NCBI GenBank assembly: GCA_943333125.1
Contig: CALQSB010000008.1
Span: 20,676-84,675 of the forward strand
Direction of reading: 5' to 3'
Source: Chitinophaga pinensis
Lineage (GTDB): Bacteria > Bacteroidota > Bacteroidia > Chitinophagales > Chitinophagaceae
Length of the DNA stretch: 64,000 nt
Position 1 is the first letter of the stretch, and each line of letters starts with the position of its first letter. The position numbers were made by a program, and so were the translations under genes. Shown here piece by piece: positions 46,432-54,354 of the stretch. The notes beneath the pieces are model-generated. The model was not told where the DNA came from, searched no databases, and saw only the letters and a list, made by a program, of their open reading frames with translations.

Positions 46432-47616
46432 ATGGCTGCTAAAACAGATAATTTTCAATCCCCCGATTATTTTGGCGTAGATGAATTGCTTACCGAAGAA
46501 CATAAACTTATTCGTGAAGCGGTACGCAATTATGTAAAAAAAGAAATCTCTCCTATCATCGAAGATTTTGCCCAACGTGCCGAATTCCCTCAGCATATTG
46601 TAAAGCAATTGGGTGATTTGGGTTGTTTTGGACCAACAGTTCCTGAGCAATATGGCGGTGGCGGTTTAGATTACATTTCTTATGGATTGATGATGCAGGA
46701 ACTCGAGCGCGGTGATAGTGGCGTTCGTTCTACGGCGTCTGTGCAAGGTAGTTTGGTTATGTTTCCTATTTATCAATATGGCAATGAAGCACAAAGAAAT
46801 AAATATTTACCAAAATTGGCAAGTGGCGAATGGCTTGGATGCTTTGGATTAACTGAACCTAATCATGGTTCTGATCCTGGTGGAATGTTAACCAACTTCA
46901 AGGATGCAGGTGATCATGTGATTTTGAATGGCGCTAAAATGTGGATCAGCAATGCGCCTTTTTCACAAGTAGCCGTAGTTTGGGCTAAAAATGATGCAGG
47001 CGAAATTCAAGGCATCATTGTTGAAAGAGGAATGGAAGGCTTCACCACACCTACTACACATGGCAAATGGAGTTTACGGGCAAGTGCTACCGGTGAACTG
47101 GTTTTTGATAATGTAAAAGTTCCAAAAGAAAATATTTTACCCAATGTAAAAGGATTAAAAGGTCCTCTAGGATGTTTAACAAAAGCACGTTATGGAATTG
47201 CCTGGGGTGCTATTGGTGCTGCAATGGACTGCTATGACATTGCCTTAAACTATAGCAAAGAAAGAGTGCAGTTTGGAAGACCCATCGGCGGCTTTCAATT
47301 ACAACAAAAAAAACTTGCAGAAATGATTACCGAAATTACCAAAGCACAATTAATGAACTGGAGATTAGGCGTTTTGATGAATGAAGGAAAAGTTACTCCT
47401 GCTCAGGTAAGCATGGCTAAAAGAAATGCTTGCGAAGTGGCTACTAATATTTGCAGAGATGCGAGACAGATGCTTGGCGGAATGGGCATTACAGGCGAAT
47501 ATCCTGTTATGCGTCACATGATGAACCTGGAAAGTGTAATTACTTATGAAGGAACGCATGATATTCATTTGCTAATTACAGGTATGGATGTGACTGGATT
47601 CAATGCTTTTAAGTAA
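46432..47616 (+). CDS. gcdH: Glutaryl-CoA dehydrogenase (acyl-CoA dehydrogenase family)
   Basis: FAD enzyme that oxidises and decarboxylates glutaryl-CoA to crotonyl-CoA in lysine/tryptophan breakdown. The 394-residue protein follows the GCDH pattern closely: STASVQGSLVMFPIYQYG, CFGLTEPNHGSDPGGM, KWSLRASATGELVFDNV, ARYGIAWGAIGAAMDC, and TYEGTHDIHLLITG with the catalytic Glu. The start is ATG 46432 (MAAKTDNFQSPDYF); the track's extra eight codons begin with a TTG inside the promoter box. The 3-hydroxyacyl-CoA dehydrogenase gene downstream would act two steps later in the same pathway. Confidence 0.9.
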   Translation: MAAKTDNFQSPDYFGVDELLTEEHKLIREAVRNYVKKEISPIIEDFAQRAEFPQHIVKQLGDLGCFGPTVPEQYGGGGLDYISYGLMMQELERGDSGVRSTASVQGSLVMFPIYQYGNEAQRNKYLPKLASGEWLGCFGLTEPNHGSDPGGMLTNFKDAGDHVILNGAKMWISNAPFSQVAVVWAKNDAGEIQGIIVERGMEGFTTPTTHGKWSLRASATGELVFDNVKVPKENILPNVKGLKGPLGCLTKARYGIAWGAIGAAMDCYDIALNYSKERVQFGRPIGGFQLQQKKLAEMITEITKAQLMNWRLGVLMNEGKVTPAQVSMAKRNACEVATNICRDARQMLGGMGITGEYPVMRHMMNLESVITYEGTHDIHLLITGMDVTGFNAFK

Positions 47617-47812
47617 TGTTCAAAATGTTTCAAAGGTTCAAATAGTTTAAGAGGTTTCGCCACGAAGGCACTAAGGCACTAAGAAACACGAAGTATTATT
47701 GCGGAGGGCTCAACGTTTTTTGACACCGAATGCTTTTAACATCTGGAACCTTTTGAACTTGTTAAACCTATTGAGCCTTTTGAATTTATTAAACCTTTTA
47801 AACAATTCTCTA
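47617..47812. repeat. Intergenic repeat island B (9-bp inverted arms) between gcdH and hbd
   Basis: Two bases after the gcdH stop begin four left-arm 9-mers in register: TTCAAAATG, TTTCAAAGG, TTCAAATAG, TTTAAGAGG (47619-47654). A middle part follows with CACGAAGGCACTAAGGCAC and related short repeats (47658-47692). From 47747 six right-arm 9-mers run in register: AACCTTTTG, AACTTGTTA, AACCTATTG, AGCCTTTTG, AATTTATTA, AACCTTTTA. The arms are near reverse complements. Translated, the right arm gives the artificial peptide NLLNLLNLLS in the ORF track. Confidence 0.75.
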
Positions 47813-48715
47813 ATGGACATAAAAAACGTCAGTGTCATCGGCGCAGGAACAATGGGTAATGGAATTGCTCATGTATTTGCGCAAAATAATTTTGCAGTAA
47901 CGCTAATTGATGTAAATGCAGCACAACTTGAAAAAGCAATTGCTACTATTTCCAAAAACCTAGACAGGCAAGTTGCAAAAGGTTCATTAACGGAAGATCA
48001 AAAATCAGCAACGCTTATAAATATCACCACTAATACTTCTATTGCTGATGGTATTGCAAATGCTAATCTCGTTGTAGAAGCTGCTACAGAAAATATTAAT
48101 CTGAAGTTGGATATTTTCAAGCAACTCGATGCCGCAGCTCCTGCTGGTTGTATCCTGGCTTCCAATACTTCTTCGATTTCCATTACTAAAATCGCTGCTG
48201 CTACCAAACGCCCGGAATTGGTAATTGGCATGCACTTCATGAATCCGGTTCCTGTAATGAAACTGGTGGAAATTATCAATGGATATAGTACCAGCAAAGA
48301 AGTAAGTACAATCATTAATGAATTGAGTAAGCAATTGGGGAAAGTTCCCTGTACGGTTAATGATTATCCAGGATTTATTGCCAATCGTATTTTGATGCCA
48401 ATGATCAACGAGGCCATTTATAGTTTGTACGAAGGCGTTGCTGGAGTTGACGAAATTGACACCGTTATGAAATTAGGAATGGCACATCCCATGGGGCCAT
48501 TACAGCTAGCCGATTTTATTGGATTAGATGTTTGCCACAGTATTTTAAAAGTTTTACATGATGGCTTTGGTAATCCAAAATATGCGCCTTGTCCATTACT
48601 AACGAATATGATTACTGCCGGTAAGCTTGGCGCAAAATCAGGAGAAGGATTCTATGTCTACACTGCTGGAAGCAAAGAGTTGATAGTTAGCAAGAGTTTT
48701 ATAACTACAAAGTAA
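47813..48715 (+). CDS. 3-hydroxyacyl-CoA (3-hydroxybutyryl-CoA) dehydrogenase
   Basis: A 300-residue NAD-dependent enzyme that oxidises 3-hydroxybutyryl-CoA to acetoacetyl-CoA. The NAD-binding motif is VIGAGTMGNGIAHVFA (residues 8-23), followed by the active-site HFMNPVPVMKLVEII (His about 140) and NDYPGFIANRILMPMINEA. The C-terminal dimer domain has GMAHPMGPLQLADFIGLD. The track's ORF starts 38 codons too early because it reads through the repeat arm; ATG 47813 (MDIKNVSVIGAG) is the clear start. This enzyme, of the Hbd/PaaH type, fits downstream of glutaryl-CoA dehydrogenase. Confidence 0.92.
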   Translation: MDIKNVSVIGAGTMGNGIAHVFAQNNFAVTLIDVNAAQLEKAIATISKNLDRQVAKGSLTEDQKSATLINITTNTSIADGIANANLVVEAATENINLKLDIFKQLDAAAPAGCILASNTSSISITKIAAATKRPELVIGMHFMNPVPVMKLVEIINGYSTSKEVSTIINELSKQLGKVPCTVNDYPGFIANRILMPMINEAIYSLYEGVAGVDEIDTVMKLGMAHPMGPLQLADFIGLDVCHSILKVLHDGFGNPKYAPCPLLTNMITAGKLGAKSGEGFYVYTAGSKELIVSKSFITTK

Positions 48716-48726
48716 AAAAGACAATT

Positions 48727-49059
48727 ATGGTTGAAACTAATTTGATCACCACAAGTAATGCCTTAGAAGGATATCGGATTTCAAAACAATTGGGACTTGT
48801 TAGGGGCATCACTGTAAGATCGAGAAGTGCGCTTGGGAATATTGCCGGTGGATTCATGACTTTATTTGGAGGCAGAAGCACAATCTATACTCAGCTCTGT
48901 GAACAAGCCCGTGAAGAGGCACTTCAACTGATGATACAACATGGAAATGAAATGGGATGCAATGCAATAATAAATATGCGATATGATGCCAATGAAGTGA
49001 TGAATGGTGTTACAGAGGTTTTAGCATATGGCACCGCAGTAATTGTTGAAAAAATTTAG
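48727..49059 (+). CDS. YbjQ family protein (UPF0145)
   Basis: This 110-residue protein matches the YbjQ/UPF0145 (heavy-metal-binding-like) family: a beta-strand start with VRGITVRSRS, then ARAREEA-like helix QAREEALQLMIQHGNEMGCNAIINMRYD and the closing VLAYGTAVIVEKI. The family forms pentameric barrels and its role is unknown. It is 11 bases downstream of the 3-hydroxyacyl-CoA dehydrogenase gene and 16 bases before the next gene. Confidence 0.88.
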   Translation: MVETNLITTSNALEGYRISKQLGLVRGITVRSRSALGNIAGGFMTLFGGRSTIYTQLCEQAREEALQLMIQHGNEMGCNAIINMRYDANEVMNGVTEVLAYGTAVIVEKI

Positions 49060-49075
49060 GTTCAATTATTTTCAA

Positions 49076-49639
49076 ATGAGCAACCCCGTGCAGGATTATA
49101 TTAATAACGCTCCTTCATTTGCGCAACCCATACTTTCACATTTTCAAGGTCTTGTTAATTCCTTTGATATTCAAATTGAAGAAGAAATCAAATGGGGATT
49201 TCCTCATTTCATTTATAAAAAAGAAGTTATTTGCAGTATGGCTGCTTTTTCAAAACATTGCTCATTTAGCTTTCCCAAAGCCGCTTTGATGAAAGAGAAA
49301 TCACTTCTGGAAAAAGCAAAGACAGAAGAAGCGATGGGTCATTTTGGAAAAATAAAAACCATTAAAGATCTGCCGTCGGATTCAAAAATAAAATCTTACT
49401 TAAAAGAATCTTTTTCATTGATTGGGAAAAAATTGGAAAAGAAAAAACCAACAACTAATATCCCTGCTATACTAAACACCCTGCTGAAAAATAACAAAAA
49501 GGCATTTGAAAATTTTTCATTGATGCCTCGATCACACCAGAAAGTATTCATCAATTATATCACCGAAGCTAAAAAAGAAGAAACGCAAATGAGAAGGGCG
49601 GAGAAAGTGATTGAGATGATTCTAAATAAGTCAATTTAA
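49076..49639 (+). CDS. DUF1801/YdeI-OmdA family protein
   Basis: A 187-residue cytoplasmic protein from ATG 49076; the track's TTG start overlaps ybjQ and is less likely. The N-terminal half is a DUF1801 domain (VQDYINNAPSFAQPILSHFQGLV, EEEIKWGFPHFIYKK, MAAFSKHCSFSF). The C-terminal ~60 residues (PAILNTLLKNNKKAFENF, RSHQKVFINYITEAKKEETQMRRAEKVIEMI) are the OmdA/bacteriocin-protection-like YdeI domain. The function is not established. The stop codon is four bases before a 43-bp tandem duplication. Confidence 0.85.
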   Translation: MSNPVQDYINNAPSFAQPILSHFQGLVNSFDIQIEEEIKWGFPHFIYKKEVICSMAAFSKHCSFSFPKAALMKEKSLLEKAKTEEAMGHFGKIKTIKDLPSDSKIKSYLKESFSLIGKKLEKKKPTTNIPAILNTLLKNNKKAFENFSLMPRSHQKVFINYITEAKKEETQMRRAEKVIEMILNKSI

Positions 49640-49643
49640 AATT

Positions 49644-49729
49644 AAAAAACGCAACGTCCCTTTCAGGAGACATTGCTGAGAAGTTGAAAAAACGCAACGT
49701 CCCTTTCAGGAGACATTGCTGAGAAGTTG
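49644..49729. repeat. Exact 43-bp tandem duplication containing a palindrome
   Basis: Two identical 43-bp units lie head to tail (49644-49686 and 49687-49729). Each unit carries an imperfect hairpin, CAACGTCCC-TTTCA-GGAGACATTG, with one mismatch and one bulged base. The block lies between two convergent genes. It is not a CRISPR: there are only two units and no spacer. Confidence 0.85.
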
Positions 49730-49732
49730 AAC

Positions 49733-49772
49733 ATCGAGTATCCAGCATCTAGTATCTACTATCCAACTTTAT
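49733..49772. repeat. TATCCAGCATC-type short repeat
   Basis: The stretch CGAGTATCCAGCATCTAG followed by TATCTACTATCCA consists of degenerate copies of a TATCCAGCATC/AGTATC unit. Similar runs occur at 58648-58677 and, inverted, at 63277-63316. It overlaps the stop codon of the MmcQ-like gene. Confidence 0.6.
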
Positions 49773-50092
49773 CTACTTCTCACCAACACATACGAATCCT
49801 CAATTGTTTCCTTAATCCGGCTCCACGACAATCTCCCATTAATGACAATCGTATTCCAATGTTTTTTATTCATGTGATACCCTGGCAAAACGGTATCAGG
49901 ATATTCTTCTCTCCACTGAATTGCTTTTTCGGGATTGCACTTTACATTAAACCGCAACTCAATTTCATCAAGTGGCAGTAATAAGAAAATCTTGTTCTTT
50001 ATTTTAAAAACCAAAACCGATTCCCCAAACGGAAATCCTTCGGTAGTTTCTGGGAGTGATAATGCAAATTCTCTGATGACTTCTACATTCAT
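49769..50092 (-). CDS. MmcQ/YjbR family protein
   Basis: A 107-residue protein with the MmcQ/YjbR CyaY-like DNA-binding fold: N-terminal IREFALSLPETTEGFPFGESVLVFKIKNKIFLLL, central NVKCNPEKAIQWREEYPD, and the conserved MNKKHWNTIVI followed by IKETIEDSYVLV. Such proteins are common single-gene additions in bacterial genomes and their role is uncertain. It is downstream of the CHU_C-protein terminator, with its start only 19 bases from that hairpin. Confidence 0.9.
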   Translation of the reverse strand: MNVEVIREFALSLPETTEGFPFGESVLVFKIKNKIFLLLPLDEIELRFNVKCNPEKAIQWREEYPDTVLPGYHMNKKHWNTIVINGRLSWSRIKETIEDSYVLVRSR

Positions 50093-50110
50093 GTTGAAAT
50101 TTTAGTTTAC

Positions 50111-50139
50111 AAAAAAGCCTCTCATTACTGAGAGGCTTT
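50111..50139 (-). terminator. Terminator after the second CHU_C protein gene
   Basis: AAAGCCTCTCA and TGAGAGGCTTT form a perfect 11-bp stem around a TTAC-side four-base loop, with extra T residues on the minus strand. It closes the PorP/SprF-CHU_C transcription unit. Confidence 0.9.
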
Positions 50140-50158
50140 AGATATTTTATCATCAGGA

Positions 50159-52693
50159 TTATCTGATAATTGTCAGGTCAGTTTTGGTAGTTACTTTTTT
50201 ATTTGAGACTAAATAAAATTCAATTACTGCGTAATAGGTACCATCGGGAACAGGATTTCCGTTGTAGGTTCCATCCCAGTCATTTCTATAATTTTTACTT
50301 TCATATACTTTGCTGCCGTATCTATTGAATACAGTCAAGGTAATATTACTCAAGCAATCATATTGATCATAAATTTTCCACTTATCGTTAATGCCATCAC
50401 CATTAGGACTAAACGCATTTTTTACTCTAATGCAATAAGGAATTACAGTAATGGTAATATCCGCTGATGCATTACAGCCCGCATCATTAGTAGCCGTTAA
50501 AGTATAAGTAGTTGTAGTAGCAGGAGTAGCAAATGGATTGAGTATTGTGGTTGATGTTAAAGTAGGATCTACAGGACTTGAAGACCACAAATAATTATTG
50601 GCCCCTGTAACTACCCCATTTAAATGAACAGTTTCTCCAGACAATATATTTTGGTTTGCACCTGCATTAACCTGAACCTGAGAATTCACGTTAATGTTGA
50701 CATTATCGTTTGCAGTGCATCTTCCGAGTGTTGCCAATACAGCATAAGAATGAACACCTATTGTAGTAGGAGTTGCAGTAGGACTCTGAATGGTAGAATT
50801 GTCTAAATCTGATCCTGTCCATGAGAAAGTAGCGCCAGGGAAAGAATTAGTAGTTAATTGTATAGAGGCTCCAAGGCATATTGTAGTGTCCACTCTTGTA
50901 TTTACAAATAAATCGTTGGTTAATCCTACTGTTAAATGCAACGTATCTATGCAGCCGTTAAGATCTCTAACTGATGCAATATAATTGCCATCAATAACAC
51001 TGAAATTAGGCATTGCCTGATATGTAGTTCCGTCAAGACTAAATTCATAAGAATCAGCTCCGCCTACAGCTTCAAGTACAATATTTCCATCTATTGAACA
51101 AGTGGCATTTGATGTGCTTGCTGAAGCAAATAAAACGGAAGGTGCTGTTATATTGATTGTTGTATCTCTTACACAGTTTGTATTGTCTTTTATTCTCACT
51201 AAATAAGCTCCTGCAGGAAGGTTAGAGAAATTTCCGCTATTTTGATAAGTGGCTCCTCCATCTATTGAATATTGAAAAACACCAGATCCATTTAATCCTG
51301 TTGCATTAATAGAACCTGTACTTCCTCCATTACACAATACATTTGAAATAGCGTAAGTACCTGATACCAGATTTGCATCGGCGGCAACTATTGCAGTTGT
51401 AGTTCCTACGCAAGTAGTTCCTATTATTCTGAACTTTATGTTGTAAGTACCGGGAGGAAGAGAGAAAATATTTCCCTGCCAGGTAACTCCATTGTCTGCA
51501 GAAAATTCAAAAGTTCCTGGAGCGCCGGTAGCAAAAACAGCAACTGTTCCTAAACCAGAAGTAGCGCATGTAGCGGTAGTTGTGGCTGTAGTTGCTGATA
51601 AAGGATTATTTGAAATCACCTGAACGGTGTCTGCTCCATAGATAAAGCTGTTGGGGTCATTAAACTGAGCATATCTTGATTTTACTACGTAGGTTGTTGT
51701 TCCTATAGGACAAACACTTGGAAAAGAGACTTCTAATGTTCCATTTCCAATACCCAGTGTATCTCCAGTTGAAATCAGGTTTCCGCTTAAATCATACAAT
51801 TCAACACTACGAAGTAACGATGGTCCTGCTGCTGGAATAAAGCGCCAGCTTTCGTTCATGTCTGCATTAGCTCCGGCACCCCAAGGTAAATCTGATGCTT
51901 TTCTTCCCGGTGCCATTATTCCTTTGTCCCCTAAATCATTTTGTAATCCAATCATCGCTCTGCCTTTGTTCCAGGTTGAGCAGTTTTCTTTTTTGTATAT
52001 GAAAACTTCAATAATACCTAACCCTTCATATAATACAATCTGGTGCGTATTTTGAATTAAAGTAGTGCAGTTGAATAATGGAATTTTATAAAAGCTAAAA
52101 ACAAATCTTCTGTGAGGTGCAACTCCAAGAACATCATATTTTATTCTTTGAGTTGGAGAAGTGGTAAGCGCAGGATCTATATCATGATATGGACCCATAA
52201 TCACTGATTTGTCATATAATGTACTGGGAAGATCTTGTCCATTTCCAGTAGAAGCCGATAAAAATCCGCCTCCGTTTAATATAGCATAATGTGAAGTTTG
52301 TAGTGCTCTTGAAATATCAAAAGAAAGATATCCATTAGTACTCAAAACCACAGAATTATATGGAGAAGCGGCATCACCGTAAAAAGGGAAAGAGAAAGGA
52401 AGTGAAATTGCAGCAGAGTAATAATCATCCTGAGATAATCCTACTGGAGTTCCAGGTGCATCAGGTGATACATATGTACGAAAACATCCTCCTGCAGAAG
52501 TAAGAGAGTTAACTACGTAATCACTTGTTGAAGATCTGATGTCTGGAATTTTTGCTTTTAAAGTTATGCAGGCATTTGCACATCCGTCAATTGTTGTGTC
52601 TTTAGAACAACTAAATGAAAAGTTATTTTGGGCATTCGTTTGAGTGGTTATTGCCAGAAATAGGATCAAACCAAACCATTGAAATTTTCTCAT
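50159..52693 (-). CDS. Large secreted SprB-repeat protein with type B T9SS sorting domain (CHU_C)
   Basis: The 844-residue protein starts with a signal peptide (MRKFQWFGLILFLAITTQTNAQ). A Cys-containing N-terminal beta domain (about 25-290) is followed by SprB-like repeats at about 350-590 (for example YSIDGGATYQNSGNFSNLPAG, with DNTNCV), Ig-like segments at about 595-760, and the CHU_C domain at the end (AFSPNGDGINDKW, VFNRYGSKVYES, PDGTYYAVIEF). It is a likely surface adhesin-type cargo of SprA. It is transcribed after the PorP/SprF gene (45-base gap); such pairs are a recurring arrangement in which the partner helps export or anchor the cargo. Confidence 0.92.
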   Translation of the reverse strand: MRKFQWFGLILFLAITTQTNAQNNFSFSCSKDTTIDGCANACITLKAKIPDIRSSTSDYVVNSLTSAGGCFRTYVSPDAPGTPVGLSQDDYYSAAISLPFSFPFYGDAASPYNSVVLSTNGYLSFDISRALQTSHYAILNGGGFLSASTGNGQDLPSTLYDKSVIMGPYHDIDPALTTSPTQRIKYDVLGVAPHRRFVFSFYKIPLFNCTTLIQNTHQIVLYEGLGIIEVFIYKKENCSTWNKGRAMIGLQNDLGDKGIMAPGRKASDLPWGAGANADMNESWRFIPAAGPSLLRSVELYDLSGNLISTGDTLGIGNGTLEVSFPSVCPIGTTTYVVKSRYAQFNDPNSFIYGADTVQVISNNPLSATTATTTATCATSGLGTVAVFATGAPGTFEFSADNGVTWQGNIFSLPPGTYNIKFRIIGTTCVGTTTAIVAADANLVSGTYAISNVLCNGGSTGSINATGLNGSGVFQYSIDGGATYQNSGNFSNLPAGAYLVRIKDNTNCVRDTTINITAPSVLFASASTSNATCSIDGNIVLEAVGGADSYEFSLDGTTYQAMPNFSVIDGNYIASVRDLNGCIDTLHLTVGLTNDLFVNTRVDTTICLGASIQLTTNSFPGATFSWTGSDLDNSTIQSPTATPTTIGVHSYAVLATLGRCTANDNVNINVNSQVQVNAGANQNILSGETVHLNGVVTGANNYLWSSSPVDPTLTSTTILNPFATPATTTTYTLTATNDAGCNASADITITVIPYCIRVKNAFSPNGDGINDKWKIYDQYDCLSNITLTVFNRYGSKVYESKNYRNDWDGTYNGNPVPDGTYYAVIEFYLVSNKKVTTKTDLTIIR

Positions 52694-52737
52694 GTCTTGT
52701 ATTGCTTAATTTGTTGTAAAAGGAAATTTATACGATA

Positions 52738-53640
52738 TTATTTTTTCTTCAAATCAAATTGAAGACTAATTTCATGTGCACCTGACCCTCCATCAAATAC
52801 TGAAATTGGTGAAGTGTAGATATCATATGAATAATTAATTCTGATTTTTTGTAGGATTTTTAATCCGGCCTGAATACTCCAGGATTGATTAACTCTCCAG
52901 TCTAAATTCCACCATACTTTATCCTGATAATCTACTTTTGCTCCAAAATCATATTCAGATGGAGAATTTTCAATTACCCTAACCATTGCATTGGGTATAA
53001 TATATATATCATCGCCAGTTTGAATTTTATAATTTGCCGAGAAATTATAATGACGATATAGTTTTCCATTAGTAGTAGCATTAGGAACATCTGATAAAGC
53101 CAATTTTGATTCTATTAGCTGGCTAACTGCAGCACCAACACTTAATTTTTTGTTTGTCCAGTAAACTCCTGCACCTGCATCAAATGCAAATTTGCTTTCT
53201 GCGCCAGCAAGAACTGGATCATTATTGCCTAATGCATCGGTTAACTTAGTTTTATCTATTGCATATTGCAAGCCTCTTAATTCAAGTCCAATTGCAAATC
53301 TGCTTTTATCATTTCTGGCTTTGATGTGATACGAGTAAGCCAGCTGAACACCAGACCTGCTGGTTGGTCCGGTTTCATCTCTGTATAAATAAGCGGCAAT
53401 TCCTGAAGTGTACTTTTTTAATTCAAAATCACCGTATAACATTGTTGTTGTAGGATGGCCTGGAAAAGACGACCATTGACTTCTGTAAGCGAGGCCAATT
53501 TGATTGTTTTGCGAAACCCCTGCTGCGGCTGGGTTGTACATTGAATTGTGCTGCATGTACTGACTCATAAAATGCAATTGCTGAGCATCTGCAACAGAAA
53601 AAAGGCAAAATAGCGTGGTGGCGAGGAAAATTTTTCTCAT
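52738..53640 (-). CDS. PorP/SprF-family T9SS outer-membrane protein
   Basis: A 300-residue outer-membrane beta-barrel with signal peptide (MRKIFLATTLFCLFSVADAQ) and the family start QLHFMSQYMQHNSMYNPAAAGVSQNNQIGLAYRSQW. SprF-like proteins are needed for the surface delivery of particular type B cargo, such as SprB in Flavobacterium. The adjacent downstream CHU_C/SprB-repeat protein is the obvious partner. C-terminal GSGAHEISLQFDLKKK is typical of the family's final strand. Confidence 0.94.
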   Translation of the reverse strand: MRKIFLATTLFCLFSVADAQQLHFMSQYMQHNSMYNPAAAGVSQNNQIGLAYRSQWSSFPGHPTTTMLYGDFELKKYTSGIAAYLYRDETGPTSRSGVQLAYSYHIKARNDKSRFAIGLELRGLQYAIDKTKLTDALGNNDPVLAGAESKFAFDAGAGVYWTNKKLSVGAAVSQLIESKLALSDVPNATTNGKLYRHYNFSANYKIQTGDDIYIIPNAMVRVIENSPSEYDFGAKVDYQDKVWWNLDWRVNQSWSIQAGLKILQKIRINYSYDIYTSPISVFDGGSGAHEISLQFDLKKK

Positions 53641-53739
53641 ATTGAAATTTAATAATTAATGACTGAATATAAATTTGAGTGTGTTAAAAGTAAAAAAAAA
53701 TGTTAACAATCAGCGCTAAAATAAAAATATTTTATAAAC

Positions 53740-54348
53740 TTACCGCAATATCTTTTTCAATTCGGCGTTTCTAATGTCTTTTAGTCTAAAATTTACTTCT
53801 TCTTCTCTGTTTCTGGGGGTCATGAAAAAAATGCCCGAAAAAAGATTTATTTCTTTACTGGTAACCACACATTGGCATTGCTTCAGCGTTAACATAACTT
53901 CATTAATCAAACTATAGTCGAATTGTATGTAATACTCTGCCATTATTGGCTTTTGAACAACAGGGACGGTTTGAATAACCAGGCCTGCACTCATTTTATA
54001 CGCATTAATTAACCCGGGCACACCCAATAAAGTACCTCCGAAATATCTTACGACAATTATGCCTACGTTGGTTAGATTTTTACTGTCTATCTGCCCTAAA
54101 ATAGGCTTCCCCGCCGAGCCGGAAGGTTCACCGTCGTCGTTCGCCCTGAATTCATTACCCGTAAATCCAATTCTGTAAGCATAGCAATGATGTACAGCTT
54201 TGGCGTGTTCTTTTTTCAAATGCTGTAACTCTTTTTTAAAGTCATCCTTATTTTCTGTCGGAAAAATAAAGGCCAGAAATTTACTGCCCCGGTCTTTAAA
54301 CTCAGCAATGGCCGTTTTCTCTACTGTAAAATAATAGTCCATTGCCAT
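53740..54348 (-). CDS. yigZ: YigZ/IMPACT family protein
   Basis: A 202-residue protein of the IMPACT family. The N-terminal domain has the conserved FKDRGSKFLAF, HHCYAYRIG, DDGEPSGSAGKPIL and VVRYFGGTLLGVPGLINAYK, and the C-terminal ~65 residues form the small ferredoxin-like DUF1949-type domain. The bacterial role is not settled; eukaryotic IMPACT modulates translation control. It is six bases downstream of ribD on the same strand. Confidence 0.93.
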   Translation of the reverse strand: MAMDYYFTVEKTAIAEFKDRGSKFLAFIFPTENKDDFKKELQHLKKEHAKAVHHCYAYRIGFTGNEFRANDDGEPSGSAGKPILGQIDSKNLTNVGIIVVRYFGGTLLGVPGLINAYKMSAGLVIQTVPVVQKPIMAEYYIQFDYSLINEVMLTLKQCQCVVTSKEINLFSGIFFMTPRNREEEVNFRLKDIRNAELKKILR

Positions 54349-54354
54349 TTATGT

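Noticed and set aside
49644-49729. CRISPR array from the 43-bp repeats
   Set aside because: Only two head-to-tail copies with no spacers, and no cas genes in the window.
53714-53731. Hairpin TAAAATA-AAAA-TATTTTA as terminator of yigZ
   Set aside because: It is composed only of A and T and would be too unstable to call.
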